Shown here piece by piece: positions 22,296-35,840 of a stretch of 64,000 bases of DNA. The notes beneath the pieces were generated by a model. It saw only the letters and a list, made by a program, of their open reading frames with translations, had not been told where the DNA came from and ran no database searches. Origin of the DNA: Apiotrichum sp. Y4204 (taxonomy: Eukaryota; Basidiomycota; Tremellomycetes; Trichosporonales; Trichosporonaceae); NCBI GenBank assembly GCA_025531455.1, contig JAMYHL010000045.1, forward strand, positions 186,001 to 250,000, given 5' to 3'. Positions within the stretch are counted from its first letter, which is position 1. Each line of letters opens with the position of its first letter. The position numbers were made by a program, and so were the translations under genes.

Positions 22296-23889
22296 GATGC
22301 GATCAATCCGGTGTTCAAGTGTATTCACCCTCCGTTTTCTCCGTTCCCTCGAGCTGGGTCGGGTTACTCTGATAGGTTATTAGTACGAGGCCAGGCGTGA
22401 CCGCCGGATTCATCAGGTCGCCAGCCTCTGCTGTTGTCCCTTGTATGATTATACTTCTAGGCGTTCTGTAGACGGTGGTTCTGAGTGTGGTTCCGGATCT
22501 CCGAGTGTTATGGATTTATGGCAACGTTTGCAACACGGGGAGGTGTCTTGTATGAGAATGCGTTGGGCCGACTATGCCAAGACTGGCTGTCATGAGCAAT
22601 GACCTCAGTGTGGAATGGTGGCGCGGGTGGTCATCGATGACCTCATGGCTCATGAGCGCTGTTATGGTGGGTTTGGTTGAGCTGCATGTAGAGAAGCGTT
22701 GAAGCTACAAACAGGTACGTGAGCGGAACCAGCAAACGGTGTAGTACTTGGTGTCTCGCACGCGGAGACCCGAGACGTCGTCGAGGCGCGTCCGTTGAGA
22801 AGGAACGCGAGCTCGCACGCTCCGCACCAAGCGTCACTTCTGGGCAGCAACTCGTAATGCATCTTTCAGAGTATCTGCAAAGGCGCGAGTCTCGGGATTC
22901 TATATAGCTAGAGAAGATGGGTGGTCGGGGGTCGAACGGCTGCGAGCTGCGGGGGGTGATCAAGTACTGTATGTAGTAGCTGATTAGCTGATTGCTCGCG
23001 CGCATCGTGATCAGCAATGGCACGAAGATCCACATAGAAAGGAAGGCAAGGAAGGCAAGGAAGGGTGCGTCATTCATGGCAATGCCTCCACGCCCCACGC
23101 CCACTCGCAGCCATCCAGTGCAGCTAAAAAAAAAAAAAAACAGCTACGCGGGCTCGTGCGTCAGGGCGCAGACAAAGAGATTCCGCAGGGCAAATCAATG
23201 CGGACAGAGAGGGATCAACAAAGGACGCAGAGAGTTGGACAATGATACAGCGAGATGCAGATGCAGATGGTGGGTGGTGGTGGCGAAGAGGAGAATGATC
23301 GCAGCCAAGATGCAAAGATGCATAGAGCCAGGGACAAAGGGCAGGGCAGGGTGGAGACTGGCTGTGTACTGTCGTGGCGTGGGTGGCCTGGACTTGGGGA
23401 GTTGTGGGTGCTGCTGAAAAGGCAAGCTCTCTCCCATTTTGTGCCTTTTTTGCATCATCGCTGCCGAACACTGACCGCATCACACTTTCACATCACATCC
23501 CCCCTCCTTCCCCCTCCACATCCCTCCCTCCACGCTCACACCCCTGCCTGCACTCCCGTTCTCGGCCCTCTCGGCCCTTGCTCCTCTTCCTCCCACCCCC
23601 CCGCCCCCATTCCGCCATCCCACGCTACACTACGCACACGCTACGCACACTCATCCCTCCCTTCCTCTCTCTCTCTCTCTATCTCTCACACACACACATC
23701 CACCCATCCATCAGGTTGTGCACACTTTTGTTTCCTCTCCATCATCATCCTCCCTACCCCTCCTCATTGCAAGACACCTCTGCACTCCATTCATTCACAA
23801 CCACCCATCTTTCATAAAAGCACGCTATCCAGTATCCAGCTCCCATCCCCCTGGTCACCACCGGTTGCCCCACCGATATCCCTCCCACA
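22296..23889. other. Intergenic region, tandem genes
   Basis: About 1.6 kb. A minus-strand frame over 22643-23104 encodes a possible 144-residue product with two hydrophobic segments, but part of it comes from a GGCAA repeat (23040-23063) and there is no family likeness. A 15-base A run lies at 23126-23140. From 23480 the plus strand is pyrimidine-rich, with CT and CA microsatellites near 23665-23710, and probably leads into the VAP gene. Confidence 0.45.
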
Positions 23890-26111
23890 ATGTCCGTCAC
23901 GCTTTCGCCGCCGAGCCAGCTTGGCTTCCCTCGTGAGTATTGCACTGTCGATCAACGGGTGGACAATTCTGCGCATTGTTCCAGCAGAGCGGCAAGCGGC
24001 AGCGACACGTACAGGTATAATCACATTCGTCGCGCTGCGCCGTGTTGCTGTTTCTCATCTCGGCGCGTGCTCGATCGCGCCGCGCAGACGTGTCGATTAC
24101 AGTCAGCGGTACCACCGATGAGAAGCCGCCGCACTACGAATGCGTGCGATGCATGCGTCCACGGCGCCGTGCTTCGCGATGGGCGCTTCGCGGGCGTGTC
24201 ACCCCCTTCCCAGACGGCAATAAATGCGCCGGGAAGAGCTGGGACACGCCGATACATGGCTTGGCCCGGGATTTTGCATTCTTCGCAATGACGCTGTATC
24301 TGCTACCGTGCCCACACACAGATCGGCGCCCGCCATCACCATTCAAGTACTGCACCTTCTTTGCTGACCAACAGGCCCCCTGACGACCATCGTCAAGCGC
24401 TCCCTTTTCATCCAGAACCCCCACTCGTCCCCCGTCGCGTTCAAGGTCAAGACCACCGCCCCCAAGCAGTACTGCGTTCGCCCCAACCAGGGCCGCGTTG
24501 AGCCCGGCGAGACGGTTGAGGTGCACAGTGGGTGCTGACTCGTGACTTACTCCTAACTCTCAGTCGTTCTCCAGCCCCTCCCGGCTGACCCCCCTCCTCA
24601 CGCCAAGTGCAAGGACAAGTTCCTCGTACAGTCCACCTTCATCCCTCCTGATGAGGAGATCCGCACCCTTCCCGAGATGGTGGGTTACGGGACCATGATT
24701 GCCAACTAACCCTCAGTGGACCACCGTCGAGCGCACTAACAAGGCCGCCATTCACGAGCAGAAGATCCGCTGTGCTTACCTTCCCGCCGAGGACGGTTCC
24801 GGGGACCCCAACGGTATCCCCGAGGAGAACGAGGACTCGCACGCGGACATTAGCAAGCTTGACGAGTCGGTAAGTGTTGGCGATAGATTTGTGTCGTGTT
24901 TTCTATCCGCGAACCTCTACCGGAGAGAGATGGTTAGGACGCCGGGTTATATTGAGAGCTCCGAGCGCGATATCACTGGGCCGTAATGCCCAAGCCCTCA
25001 TCCTGAGGTCTCTCGCCCTCTCCCTGACTGCGACTTCTCACGGAGGTGTGATTGTCCTGTCAACTCAATGCTTCTGACCGTCGTCTGAGACTCAATTTGT
25101 GGCTCACTGCGGCTTCGTAGGGCAACAGGCGTGCAAACTGTGTGCGAGACGCGCTAGGTGGTTTCACTCAATGGACCACGGGCTCTGAACGCGACCTTTC
25201 TGCTTTCCCCAACGGTGGTTACACTGTCTGGGAGATTGAAAATCCGGTTGTCAACAGAACTGTCCCTCCCAAGCCCCCAAAAGTCCCTTCAAAGAGCTCC
25301 GTTCCTCCAGTCCCTCCCAAGACGACGTCCCTCCTTACAGCTCCCCTGCGGCACGAGATCATCCTCAAGGTGGAGGCGCCAGACGGAGCCACAATCACAA
25401 CCTCATCTCCCCACAGCGCGTCTTGCGACAAATGCTCTCCCGTTTGTAGCCTCCTTCCCATCTCCGCCATCTCCGTGCGACCTCGCGGTGTGCCCAACAT
25501 GCTCTATCCCTGTCGTAACTAGCCGCTGACCATCTTTACAGGCCCTCTTCTCTGCAGCTGAGCAGTCGCCGAGCCCCAAGACCAATGGCGCCAGCCAGGA
25601 CCACACTGTTGTCGCTGGCGCTACTGGCGCCGCTGCCGGTCTCGCTGGTGCCGGTGCCCTCCATGCCGCCCGTTCCCCATCATCGACCCTGCCCGCTGGC
25701 GGCCCCGGTGCTGGCCCCGTCTCGGGCCTTCCTTCCTCCAACGAATCGACCGCCAGGGAGGCTCCGGTTGCTGTCCCCACCGCCAGGGAAATCCCGTCGC
25801 TCTCGGCTGCGGACGTTGCTGCCGTCCCCGCCACGAACATCGCCCTCGAGAAGTCTGTTATCGCCTCGACACCGCAATCGGAGCAGCTTGCTGTTGCTCT
25901 CAAGGAGATTGAGCGTCTCAAGGCGCAGCTCGCCGAGGCGCAGGGCCCCGCGGTTACTGGTCTGAGGAAGCGTGGTGGTACCGTTGCTGAGGGCGCCTCC
26001 GGTGCCAAGACTGCCACTGCCAGCGCCGCGTCTTCTACCCAGGGTGTCCCTCTCGAGGTGTGCGCAGGTCTTGTGTTTGCTGTGTTCGTTCTTACGTATC
26101 TTTTCTTCTAA
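23890..26111 (+). CDS. SCS2: VAP/Scs2-type ER membrane protein (MSP domain)
   Basis: Tail-anchored ER protein that recruits FFAT-motif lipid-transfer and signalling proteins to membrane contact sites. 344 residues. Exons: 23890-23932, 24375-24527, 24564-24679, 24717-24869, 25542-26111. The major sperm protein domain occupies residues 3-125 (LGFPRPLTTIVKRSLFIQNP, PVAFKVKTTAPKQYCVRPN, GRVEPGETVEVHIVLQPL, KCKDKFLVQST). It is followed by an acidic/alanine-rich linker, a short coiled coil (LAVALKEIERLKAQLAEAQ) and a C-terminal membrane helix (VPLEVCAGLVFAVFVLTYLFF) ending at the stop, the standard VAP plan. Introns 2 and 3 are 36 and 37 bp, but intron 1 is 442 bp and intron 4 is 672 bp. Intron 4 contains an in-frame candidate cassette exon at 25121-25369. 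All exons shown keep the frame. Confidence 0.93.
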
Positions 26112-27087
26112 GCCCCACGGCACCCGTCACGTAGTAAAACTCCCCCGTGTCTGTTGTTAGTCGCTCGGCCCCCGTCTATTCACGCCGTCTTTTGAGATGA
26201 TATATATGTTTTATGAGCGAGAAGGAGAGGCATGAGGCGCCAATAAGCAGTTGCAGGCACAGTTCGGGCTGCATCCATGTCGTCACTGTGATTGAGTCTG
26301 CGGAAATGTCGATAACGAACAACGATCTCTCACAGGACGGCGTAGCCGTGGCGTTTAAAAAAATCCGTTACAGAGCAAGGAAAAATCAAAGAATTATCAA
26401 CGATGGCTGTGCACATAGCTCTTATGTGATAGATCTTGCCATTTCTTGAGAGAGAGTGAGCAGGCCATTAGTGCGTAGCAAGTGTTGAGATACATTGAAT
26501 GTTGGTAAACCTCGTGTTAATTCGCCACACTTGTTACAAAGGGCCACAATCGCTCATTCTTGGACACCAGCATCCTTCACACAGTGTATACATCACACAC
26601 TTTACAGCACTAACCAGCTCATATGCTCTCTTGAAGCATGGACTGCAATGTTTCCAGTAGACCGAAAGTCTATAGCTATTTCTGCTGATTTTTAAATGGG
26701 ACTCGAAAGGTTCGAGATTGGCCGCGCCACAGTGGGTCCTGGGTCTTGGAAAGTGATTGACATTCGGTGCCACCGACATATACGAAGCGCCTTGAATGTG
26801 TGGGACTAGGGGCGACGGGGTAGACGTTGATGCGGTGCCTTCCTGTCTTTGATTGATAGTACTCCTGGACCAGACCGGATGCAAGATTGCCAGCAGGTAT
26901 GCCTATCTGCCACTCTTTCCACCCGGTAGCGAGTGGGTGAACAACCCAATGATAGCCCAAAATGAATATCCACACTCGCCGGCCCGCCGGTCCATTCCTA
27001 CGCGTCCGTCGCCATCTCCTCCGCCCGAAAGCCTCGTACCATCGCATTCTACTCTCGGCAGCGCCACCAGGAAAATCCTTTCGTGTT
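26112..27087. other. Intergenic, no gene recognised
   Basis: Nearly 1 kb between the VAP gene and the tRNA gene. It is more A/T-rich than the surroundings, with scattered stop codons in every frame. It holds the VAP 3' end and the upstream flank of the tRNA gene. Confidence 0.5.
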
Positions 27088-27172
27088 GGAGACATAGCTC
27101 AGCTGGGAGAGCGAGCGACTGAAGCTCAGTCATCATATCGCTAGGTCGGGTGTTCGATCCACCCTGGCTCCA
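27088..27172 (+). tRNA. tRNA-Phe (anticodon GAA) with 12-nt intron
   Basis: The 85-base gene folds as a complete cloverleaf. The D arm is GCTC-AGCTGGGA-GAGC, the anticodon arm AGCGA/TCGCT with loop CTGAAG...A, the variable loop AGGTC, and the T arm GGGTG-TTCGATC-CACCC, with discriminator A. Positions 34-36 are GAA, at 27121-27123 with the preceding base. The intron is 27125-27136, directly after base 37, the standard eukaryotic site. The acceptor stem has one A-G mismatch (pair 5-68). Box A (TAGCTCAGCTGGG) and box B (TGTTCGATCCA) are intact, so polymerase III transcription is expected. Confidence 0.9.
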
Positions 27173-27688
27173 AAGTCTGCTGTGCGGACTGCTTTTTGGG
27201 ACCCCGGGAGTGCGAGAGACACCCCGCATAGCCTGGATCATGCAGATTCTGGTACTTGAGGCTGGGGAGGTGTGGCGATGTCGATGGGTGGGCGCGGTGG
27301 GGAGATAAGATTGATCCAAGAGGCCGTGTGTGTGGCGTTCCGCCACTATCTGGAATTTGTCTCGGGCTGTATCTGCCTCAAACCCATGTCATGTTCTGCA
27401 TCTCATCGTGCGTTATCTGTCGCAACTGCCGATACTGTCTGCTTCAATGTCACCTTTAATGTTGTCGGAAACGTCGCCCAAGAAGTATGGTACGGTGGCC
27501 ACGAAGCATACGAAGCCGGAGGGAGCCCTCCGGATCGGGACCAAAACTGGCTCCATGACGTCGTCGCCTCGTTCCGTCGTCGCGACGAGATAGCCGGTTT
27601 ACAGTTACAGTACACCGGCGCTCCATTCCCACAAGACGATGGATGAATGTTCACCCACATCTCCAAAGCTCCCTCACCCACATTCACA
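27173..27688. other. Spacer between tRNA-Phe and the paraoxonase-like gene
   Basis: About 0.5 kb with no domain-bearing frame. It probably holds the promoter of the gene starting at 27689. Confidence 0.5.
27193..27197 (+). terminator. Polymerase III T5 terminator of tRNA-Phe
   Basis: TTTTT begins 21 bases after the tRNA discriminator base. It is the first run of four or more T residues downstream of the gene. Confidence 0.75.
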
Positions 27689-29075
27689 ATGGGCATTCCG
27701 CTCCTCCTCGTCGCCTTTGTGAGTGCCCGCGCCCGCCGGCTTCTGACTCCAGCCGCCCCTCCTCGTGCTCTACCCGACATCCTATGTCGTCTTCCTGCTC
27801 CGCACGTTCCTCGCGCGCCGTCCCAAGGGTCCAAAACTCCTCTCGGACGGCCGCCTCGTTGACCCCCGCAAGCCGCACAGGGAACACAACGACACGTCCT
27901 ATGCGGCCGCGGCGGCCGCGCTCCCGCTGATCCACCGCGTTGGGGAGAAGACCCTGCCGTTCTGCGAGGACGTGCTCGTGTGGCGCGCTGCCCGCGTCGC
28001 AATCTTCTCGTGCGACCCCGGCCGGCCCGAGATTGACGACGGAGACGCACCAGACGGCGCACTCATGGTGTATCACCTCGACTTGCGGGAGGTCTCGCGG
28101 CTCGAGATTGACGACTGGCCGAGCAACCACACGTTCCACCCCCTCGGCGTGGGTCTCCGGGAGACGGACGACGGCAACGAGGCAGTGTTGGCAGTCGCGA
28201 ATATCGGCAAGCACTTTGCCGCTGTCGAGGTTCTCCGCCTCACGCGGCACGAGCCGGCCGAGGGGGTGGAGACCAAACACCGCGTCTCGGCAACGTTCCT
28301 CCACACGCTTGAGAACTCTCGCTTGAACACCCCGAACGCGGTCGTGCCCCTCAGCGAGGAGAGCGTGCTCGTCACCAACTCGCTGGGCTTCAATCCCCAG
28401 AAACACGGGATGCTTGCGCAGCTCGAGATGATGCTCGCCGCGCCATTTGGGGCGCTCCTGCACCTCTCGCGCGGCGAGTACATCACCCGCGAGGAGGGCG
28501 CAAAGGCCGAGGTGGTTTCGTCCTTAATTGCAATGGCCAACGGGCTCGCTCTGAGCTCGGATAACCGGCTGCTTCTCGTCGCGGGGTGCACGTCGAACAA
28601 TGTCCACGTGTACGATGTCGACCCGCCCATAGATCCCAACACGACGTTCGACTCGGACTATGTGCGTTTCCGCGAGACGATCCCGGTGGGGTTCAGTATC
28701 GATAACCTGCGCTTCCATGCCGAGCGTAAGGGCGAGTACATCTTCCTCGGCGCCGGACATCCCTCTGGCCTGGCGTACCTCGCGACCGCGCAGTCCAAGG
28801 GCGTCAAGGTTGGCCCCAGCCGCGCAGTCAAGATTGCCATTGCGACAAAAGACGCGTACAAGCCGTCGATTGCGGGCAATGCTAGCTCGTGGCTGTCCAA
28901 GATGTTCAGCCGGGTCGATCCCCGCGTCACGACAATCTTTGAGGACGACGGTAACTTGCTCTCCACATCGTCTACGGCCGTTGCGTTCCCCGGGCAGAAT
29001 GGCGAGACGGAGATGCTCGTGTGCGGTCTCTGGGATAAGCGCGGCGCCGTGCACTGTCTCGAGGTTGACATCTGA
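27689..29075 (+). CDS. Paraoxonase/arylesterase-like beta-propeller protein, membrane-anchored
   Basis: 450-residue protein resembling serum paraoxonase/arylesterase and the wider SMP-30-like calcium-dependent esterases. Exons: 27689-27718 and 27753-29075, separated by a 34-bp intron. The N-terminus is a long uncleaved-looking hydrophobic anchor (PLLLVAFPPLLVLYPTSYVV) followed by RR-K-K, as in PON-type signal anchors. Propeller signatures appear in the order expected for PON calcium ligands: RLNTPNAVVPL (the ND position), ANGLALSSDNRLLLVAG...NNVHVYDV (the NGI position) and FSIDNLRFH (the DNI position), then FLGAGHPSGLAYL. An internal NIGKHFAAVEV segment matches an early blade. Substrate is unknown; lactone or ester hydrolysis at the ER or cell surface is a family-based inference. 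Confidence 0.8.
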
Positions 29076-29485
29076 GGAGGGAGGTGGACGATGAGTTGTG
29101 TTATCTTTGTATGCTTGGCAGATGTCCTCGACAAACGATGTAGAGTTAGTGAATGTCAATGTGGAAGAGAGAGGGTTGGTCAAGGGGCGGCAAACTTGCA
29201 AGCTTGTAACAACAAAGGTCACGGATCACTGGCTTGACTCGGCTATAATCACCTTTGCCCCTTCTACGACCAGTCTGCGCCTTTACACACTCCAGCTGCT
29301 CGGGAGACTCTCCGCGCCGCGACCAGATATTGCGCACAATGAAACAGTAATTCATATTGGTGGAGGGGGATCGTTTTGTGGCAGTTGAAGCCGGATATTT
29401 CAATGTGGGAATGTACAGTTGAATTTACATGATAATGATGGTCGTAGGTGCAAATGCTAGAGGGTTAACAATCGACCAGAACCGC
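29076..29485. other. Spacer between convergent genes
   Basis: About 410 bp holding the 3' ends of the paraoxonase-like and SAH hydrolase genes. No other feature was seen. Confidence 0.55.
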
Positions 29486-31199
<1,714 letters not shown>

Positions 31200-31283
31200 T
31201 TTTGATGTGTTTTGTTGGGTGGTTTGGGAGGGGAGGGGGTAAGAGAGAGAAGAGAAGGGGGGGGGAACAAACGTGCACCTGGA

Positions 31284-31289
31284 CTTTTA
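31284..31289 (-). promoter_or_regulatory. TATA-like element of SAH1
   Basis: A TTTAAA core (CTTTAAAAG on the minus strand) about 85 bp upstream of the ATG, followed by a long C/T tract on the coding strand. Function inferred from position only. Confidence 0.3.
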
Positions 31290-31791
31290 AAGAAAGATTA
31301 TTTGCGCTGGGTGCAGCAGTAGCCAGCGTGGCCAGCCAGCCACCGTGGGGACGTGGGACGTGTCGCTGCGCGCGCGCACTGCAGCACGCACTACTGCAAG
31401 GCACCTGGCATGGCTACCACTGGCTGTGGGTGTGGGTGGGGGGCGCAGGACCCCAGCCCAGATAACCCCCAAGTATGGCCTGTATGGTCCGAACGGGTGC
31501 ACCCAATCCAGGGAAGCCATGGACAACCTCCACCTCAACTCTCACTCTCACTCCAGTCCACATCCCTCTGCTCTGCTGCAGTGCGTGCAGTGCCCCCCCC
31601 CCGGAAATTTAACGCCGGCTGGGTGTGGCATACGAGCAGAAGCGCACAGAAAGATTTTTTTTCTTCCTTTTTGTATTGGCAACGTCGCCCCCCCTTGGCC
31701 CGGAGAGGACTGGATTACAGTACAACAATGGTTCGATGCTTCCAAGCTATCCTGTCCAGGGCCCTCGCTTTATGGGGCACTCTCTCTCTCA

Positions 31792-31823
31792 ATGGTCTCA
31801 TGGTCTCATGGTCTCATGGTCTC
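31792..31823. repeat. Four perfect copies of the 8-mer ATGGTCTC
   Basis: Head-to-tail octamers at 31792, 31800, 31808 and 31816, directly after a CTCTCTCTC run. Non-coding context. Confidence 0.9.
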
Positions 31824-33445
31824 ACAGACCTCGCGGAGACAGCTCACACAGTAGTAGCTAGCACAGTGCAAGCAGCCAATACAATGTCATACAGTACGAG
31901 CTACTTCAAGATCCAAGACAGATGGATACGACGTGGCTGGCAATTCCTCTGGCCCTCATCTCATGGTTCAGACTTGTGATAGGCGGGGGTGATAGGCGGG
32001 GGGGTACGAGTCCCTCTTGTGATCCTGTGGCTTTGATTGAGAGTCGGGCCCCATCGGCCCCACCAACACCAACACCACCCCGTCCTTGTTATTGATCCCG
32101 TTCCTCGATAACGCGCACAGTTGTATTGGTATGTGGTGGTCGTAGTATACGGCACGTGTGTGCTTTTCGGCCCGGAAGTTATTGTATTGGTTGCTACCAC
32201 GCTGTGACGTCGTCAAGGATAGATGACTTCTCCATCTCGTGTGGATTGTGGAGATGACTCGATACGATACACGATTCCACAGAACGACGGGGCCGTGTGA
32301 AAGGCAACCTCTTGGCAACAGTCGCTCCATCGAGGTCCGAAAGATGCACATCAGTTCCGATGCACAGCTGCATAGCATGCATAGGCTCCTCTTGTCCCGT
32401 GTTGAACGTCTTCCAGATTCCCCTCCACGAGGCCAGGTCCGTTGTGACCGGCGCGACTGGACGTTGCAAGCCGCTGCAAGCCCTTTCATTGAGCTGTCCT
32501 GTCGGTCGTTCCAGGCGATGTCAGCACCGGAACGACTGTCAATGTGGGCCCTGTGGGCGTTCTGCGGATACGCGTCCTTATCAATTATCAAGAGAGATCG
32601 AATATCAGCATCCCCGGACAGTAATCCGAGTCCGTTGTGTTAGAAGAGCTGGTTGTCGCGTCGCGCGTCATGACATTGCCGAAAGACCATCGGGCGGTGA
32701 ACGAGCGCTGATTACCTAAGCTGCCGCGAAGGTGATCGATAACGCTCATGACACACTAGGGGAGCTGCAGCTGCAGAGGAAATGCTCTGCCAGCTGCTAG
32801 GCCCTTGCCCCTGCCAATCCTTTTTGTACGGCATCGACGCGCACAGAGAACTGCGGAAAGCGATGGGCGCGGAACGCACAGACCACTCAGTCCGCGGCAT
32901 GGCCGGCATATTGCCCATGGTCCATGGTCATGCATGGTCCATGGCCGGATGCCGTCTAGCCCTGATTCCCTGGCCACACCCCTGGCAGTCGAGGTGGGTG
33001 GTCCAAGTCTTGTCCGTCGCCTCGGCACGGAGAAGCCTTGCAGCGGTGATGACGGTGATGGTAGCAGGATGGATGGATATGGTGCAACTACTACTGCAGC
33101 CAGCGTGCAAGTGCTTGTAGCGAGCGTGTGTCAGTCTGATCATGTGCTCACCGTGTCTGCTCGGCTGAGCTTGTTGCTTTAGCTCACGGCTCTGCTGTCT
33201 GTGCATGTCATTTTCATCTGTCATTCATTCCTGTCGTCCCGTGCAACACTCTGAATCGACGTGACAGCGACCACCGACTTTTGGGTTCTAACTACTCTGT
33301 TGTTGTTCTCCACCCTTTGCAATCCGGCAAACATCAAACACACACCGATATCGTGGATGTTCGCACGACCTCGCCAAGGCATTCCTCGCACTCCACTATA
33401 ATCCCTCCTGCCTTCCCTCCGCGCTCCAACACCGCATTCCAGACC

Positions 33446-35840
33446 ATGGTCGCCGTCGACGGCCACGGCGGGACCCTCGCCGTCGACGATGGGACGGACC
33501 TCGCGCTTCTGGTATGACTCACCTCTGGCATCCACTGACACTGCAGGACCAGCATCTGCTAAAGACAAATACTCTGAGCAAGCGGATGACCAGTAGGTAC
33601 TCTCTGACGACTCGCTCACAGCAGCCATCCTCTCGCGGCTGGACACGCGCCTCTCGCGGCTAGACAAGACGGTTGCGCCGCTGGGTATCCGCGACATGTC
33701 ACACATTCAGACGAACATTGACGCTGTGCTCGGCCAGCTTGGCGTCAGTGTTCCGACCGCGCGCCCCCAGCCTGGGCGACAGGGATCGTACGGATCCACG
33801 GCGAATGGGTATACTGTCCCCGGGGGCAGCCAGGCGGACGGGAGCCGCACCGGCAGCGTTGCCAGCATGGAGACGACTGGTCTCGGGATTAACGCGCCGT
33901 CACCGCGACAAGGCAAGGAATCGTCGAGTATGTCGGTAATGGACCGCACGCGCGCTATCCCCCGCCCGGATGTGCTTCCCCGCTTCACGGATGGGTCATC
34001 ACGCTTATCTCATGTATCCGCCCGCTCGCCTGCCGTGGAGTCGCCACAGAGCACGCGCTCACAGCGTTCCCAGAACACCGTGCCAACCCCGTTGCCTGTG
34101 CCAAGTGGCGGCGGTGAGCGGGCCATCCTGAGTCGAGGGATCGACCCCATGTGCGTCGGCGAGTTCTACAGTGCCATGGGGGCCGTGGTGCAGGACATTG
34201 AGCAGATGCAGCGCGGGATTGATGAGGGGCGCGGCGGAGGACGAGAAGCAGGAGTATCAGAGCTGGTGAGTGGCGGCGATTGGTGTCCAGGCTGACTCTT
34301 TAGTGCACACTTCTTGAGAACTCGTTTGGCCAGGCTGCCGAGCTGCTGGTCAAGACCATCACCGATTCCGTTCCGCGTCCGTTCGACCCGGCACAATTTG
34401 CGACCAACACACCACAGCTGTCAACGTACTACCCGCCGTATACCAACATCCGGCCACTGTCTGGTCCCCTGTCAGATCTCGCGTTTCCGGCTGAACCCAC
34501 CCCGCGGTCCTCACAGGTGATCGTGCCGATCATCGAGGATGTGATCTCGGATATTGCTGCCATTCGCGGCGAGTGGCTCAAGCAGAGCTTCACCGCGCTG
34601 GGCACGAGGATTGAGGAAGCCGACAGTGCCGTCTGGGAGGGTCGGGGCGGGGACAAGGTCCGGTTGACTATGCGGATGTGGGAGGCGTTCCTCACCGTGT
34701 CCGAGTGTGAAGCAAACCTCGGCTCGACACTCATGCCCGGCCCTGGTGGCCAGCAGCTCGCAGCCAAGACCCTGGCGTATCCGCTTACAATCATTACCCA
34801 GACGATGAACCAGGTGGTGGCGGGCATCAAGCGCTCGCTGTCATCCCAGACGATGACGATGCTGGACCTGTATGCGTCTCTCCTCACTTTCCAGCCACGC
34901 TACGATGGGTCAACAGCGAACTGGTATCCAGATTCCAAGGAGATCCAATCCGCCCTGTCGGGTCCATTAAACGCGCTCCGCGGAATGGCATTGCGTTCCT
35001 TCCCAGAACGCTTAGTTGACATTCGTGCTCCCGCCCCGCCCTCATCCGTCTCCGCAGCAATCTCAGAGACCACCCACAACACATTGACCTACCTCGAGTC
35101 CCTTCCCTCATTTGGCCACCTGGTCGAGAACCTCCTCCGGAGCAGCGGGCACGTCGAGCGCGCCTGGCTCATGGGCGCCAGCGCACCCCCATCCACGGCC
35201 AAGTCGGCTGCATCAGAGGGCGGCCTCATCAACCTCTACATTGCCGATGTGCTGGGTACATTGCTGCAGCACCTCGAGTCCGAGGCCAAGCGGATGCGCC
35301 GTTCCATCGGCCCAACCTTCCTGATCAACAATGGTGGGTGGAAGCTACCCATGTCTTGGTGCTGATTCCAGTCTCGCACATCCGCAACACGATCATGTCG
35401 TTCAAGGACGACATTATCGGCCCGGGCGCCGAGGACATGCTGAACAAGGCGTTCCGCGACGCGAAGGCAGCCTACACGTCCGAGTGGCAGTGGCTCACGC
35501 AGGCGCTCAGCCACACCGCGCAGTCGCGCTTCAACGTCGGCGGGTCGCACGACAAGCAGTCGACAAAGGAGGCGAGCGCGGCGTTTTTCGACCGCCTCGC
35601 CGAGATGGAGCAGACATGCCGCCGCTTCCCGCTCAACCGGCAGGATCCGGATCTTCGTGATCTCATAGGCCGCGATGTCGAGGAACTCGTGCGCACGAGC
35701 TACTCGGCCTTCTGGAGCAAGAGCCACTCCAAGGGCTATGATAAATGTGAGTTTGTGCGCCCGCTGTCCCCCCTCCTGACCCAGACCTGCGCGGGACCCC
35801 CGACGAGATTGCGCAGCGCGTGCACGCCGTGTTCCGATAA
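33446..35840 (+). CDS. EXO70: Exocyst complex component Exo70
   Basis: Subunit of the exocyst, which tethers secretory vesicles to the plasma membrane through PI(4,5)P2 and Rho/Cdc42 binding. 738 residues (737 with the alternative acceptor). Exons: 33446-33511, 33547-33592, 33622-34265, 34304-35333, 35372-35746, 35785-35840. The N-terminal coiled coil is typical (LALLDQHLLKTNTLSKRMT, then ILSRLDTRLSRLDKTVAPLG). A Ser/Gln-rich linker is followed by the helical-rod domain: FVQ-like VIVPIIEDVISDIAAI, QMLDLYASL-type MTMLDLYASLLTF, FLINNVSHIRNTI, and the C-terminal YLRGTPDEIAQRVHAVF rebuilt across the last intron. The second intron is only 29 bp (32 bp with the tandem acceptor), among the shortest here. 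The gene ends 91 bp from the convergent condensin stop codon. Confidence 0.9.

Larger units (their letters stand above)
31200..33445. other. 2.2 kb divergent intergenic region, SAH1 / EXO70
   Basis: No gene is supported. A minus-strand frame at 32194-32469 (91 codons) looks faintly protein-like but has no domain, partner exon or start context. Besides the ATGGTCTC repeat there are CATGGTCCATGG-type palindromes near 32917-32943. The SAH1 promoter is at the left end. The EXO70 leader is at the right end. Confidence 0.45.

Noticed and set aside
22643..23104. Candidate small two-helix membrane protein on the minus strand
   Set aside because: The first hydrophobic stretch partly derives from a simple GGCAA repeat, and the rest shows no family likeness.
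31968..32591. 207-codon minus-strand frame and the overlapping frame 32194-32469
   Set aside because: Overlapping frames on the same strand each look weakly protein-like, with no domain, introns or promoter. More likely non-coding.
34231..34265. Possible frameshift in EXO70: the +1 frame reads AAEDEKQEYQS, which looks more family-like than the called frame
   Set aside because: The called frame is open and joins correctly to the next exon, while the +1 frame meets a stop or the wrong phase after the intron. Two compensating errors would be needed.
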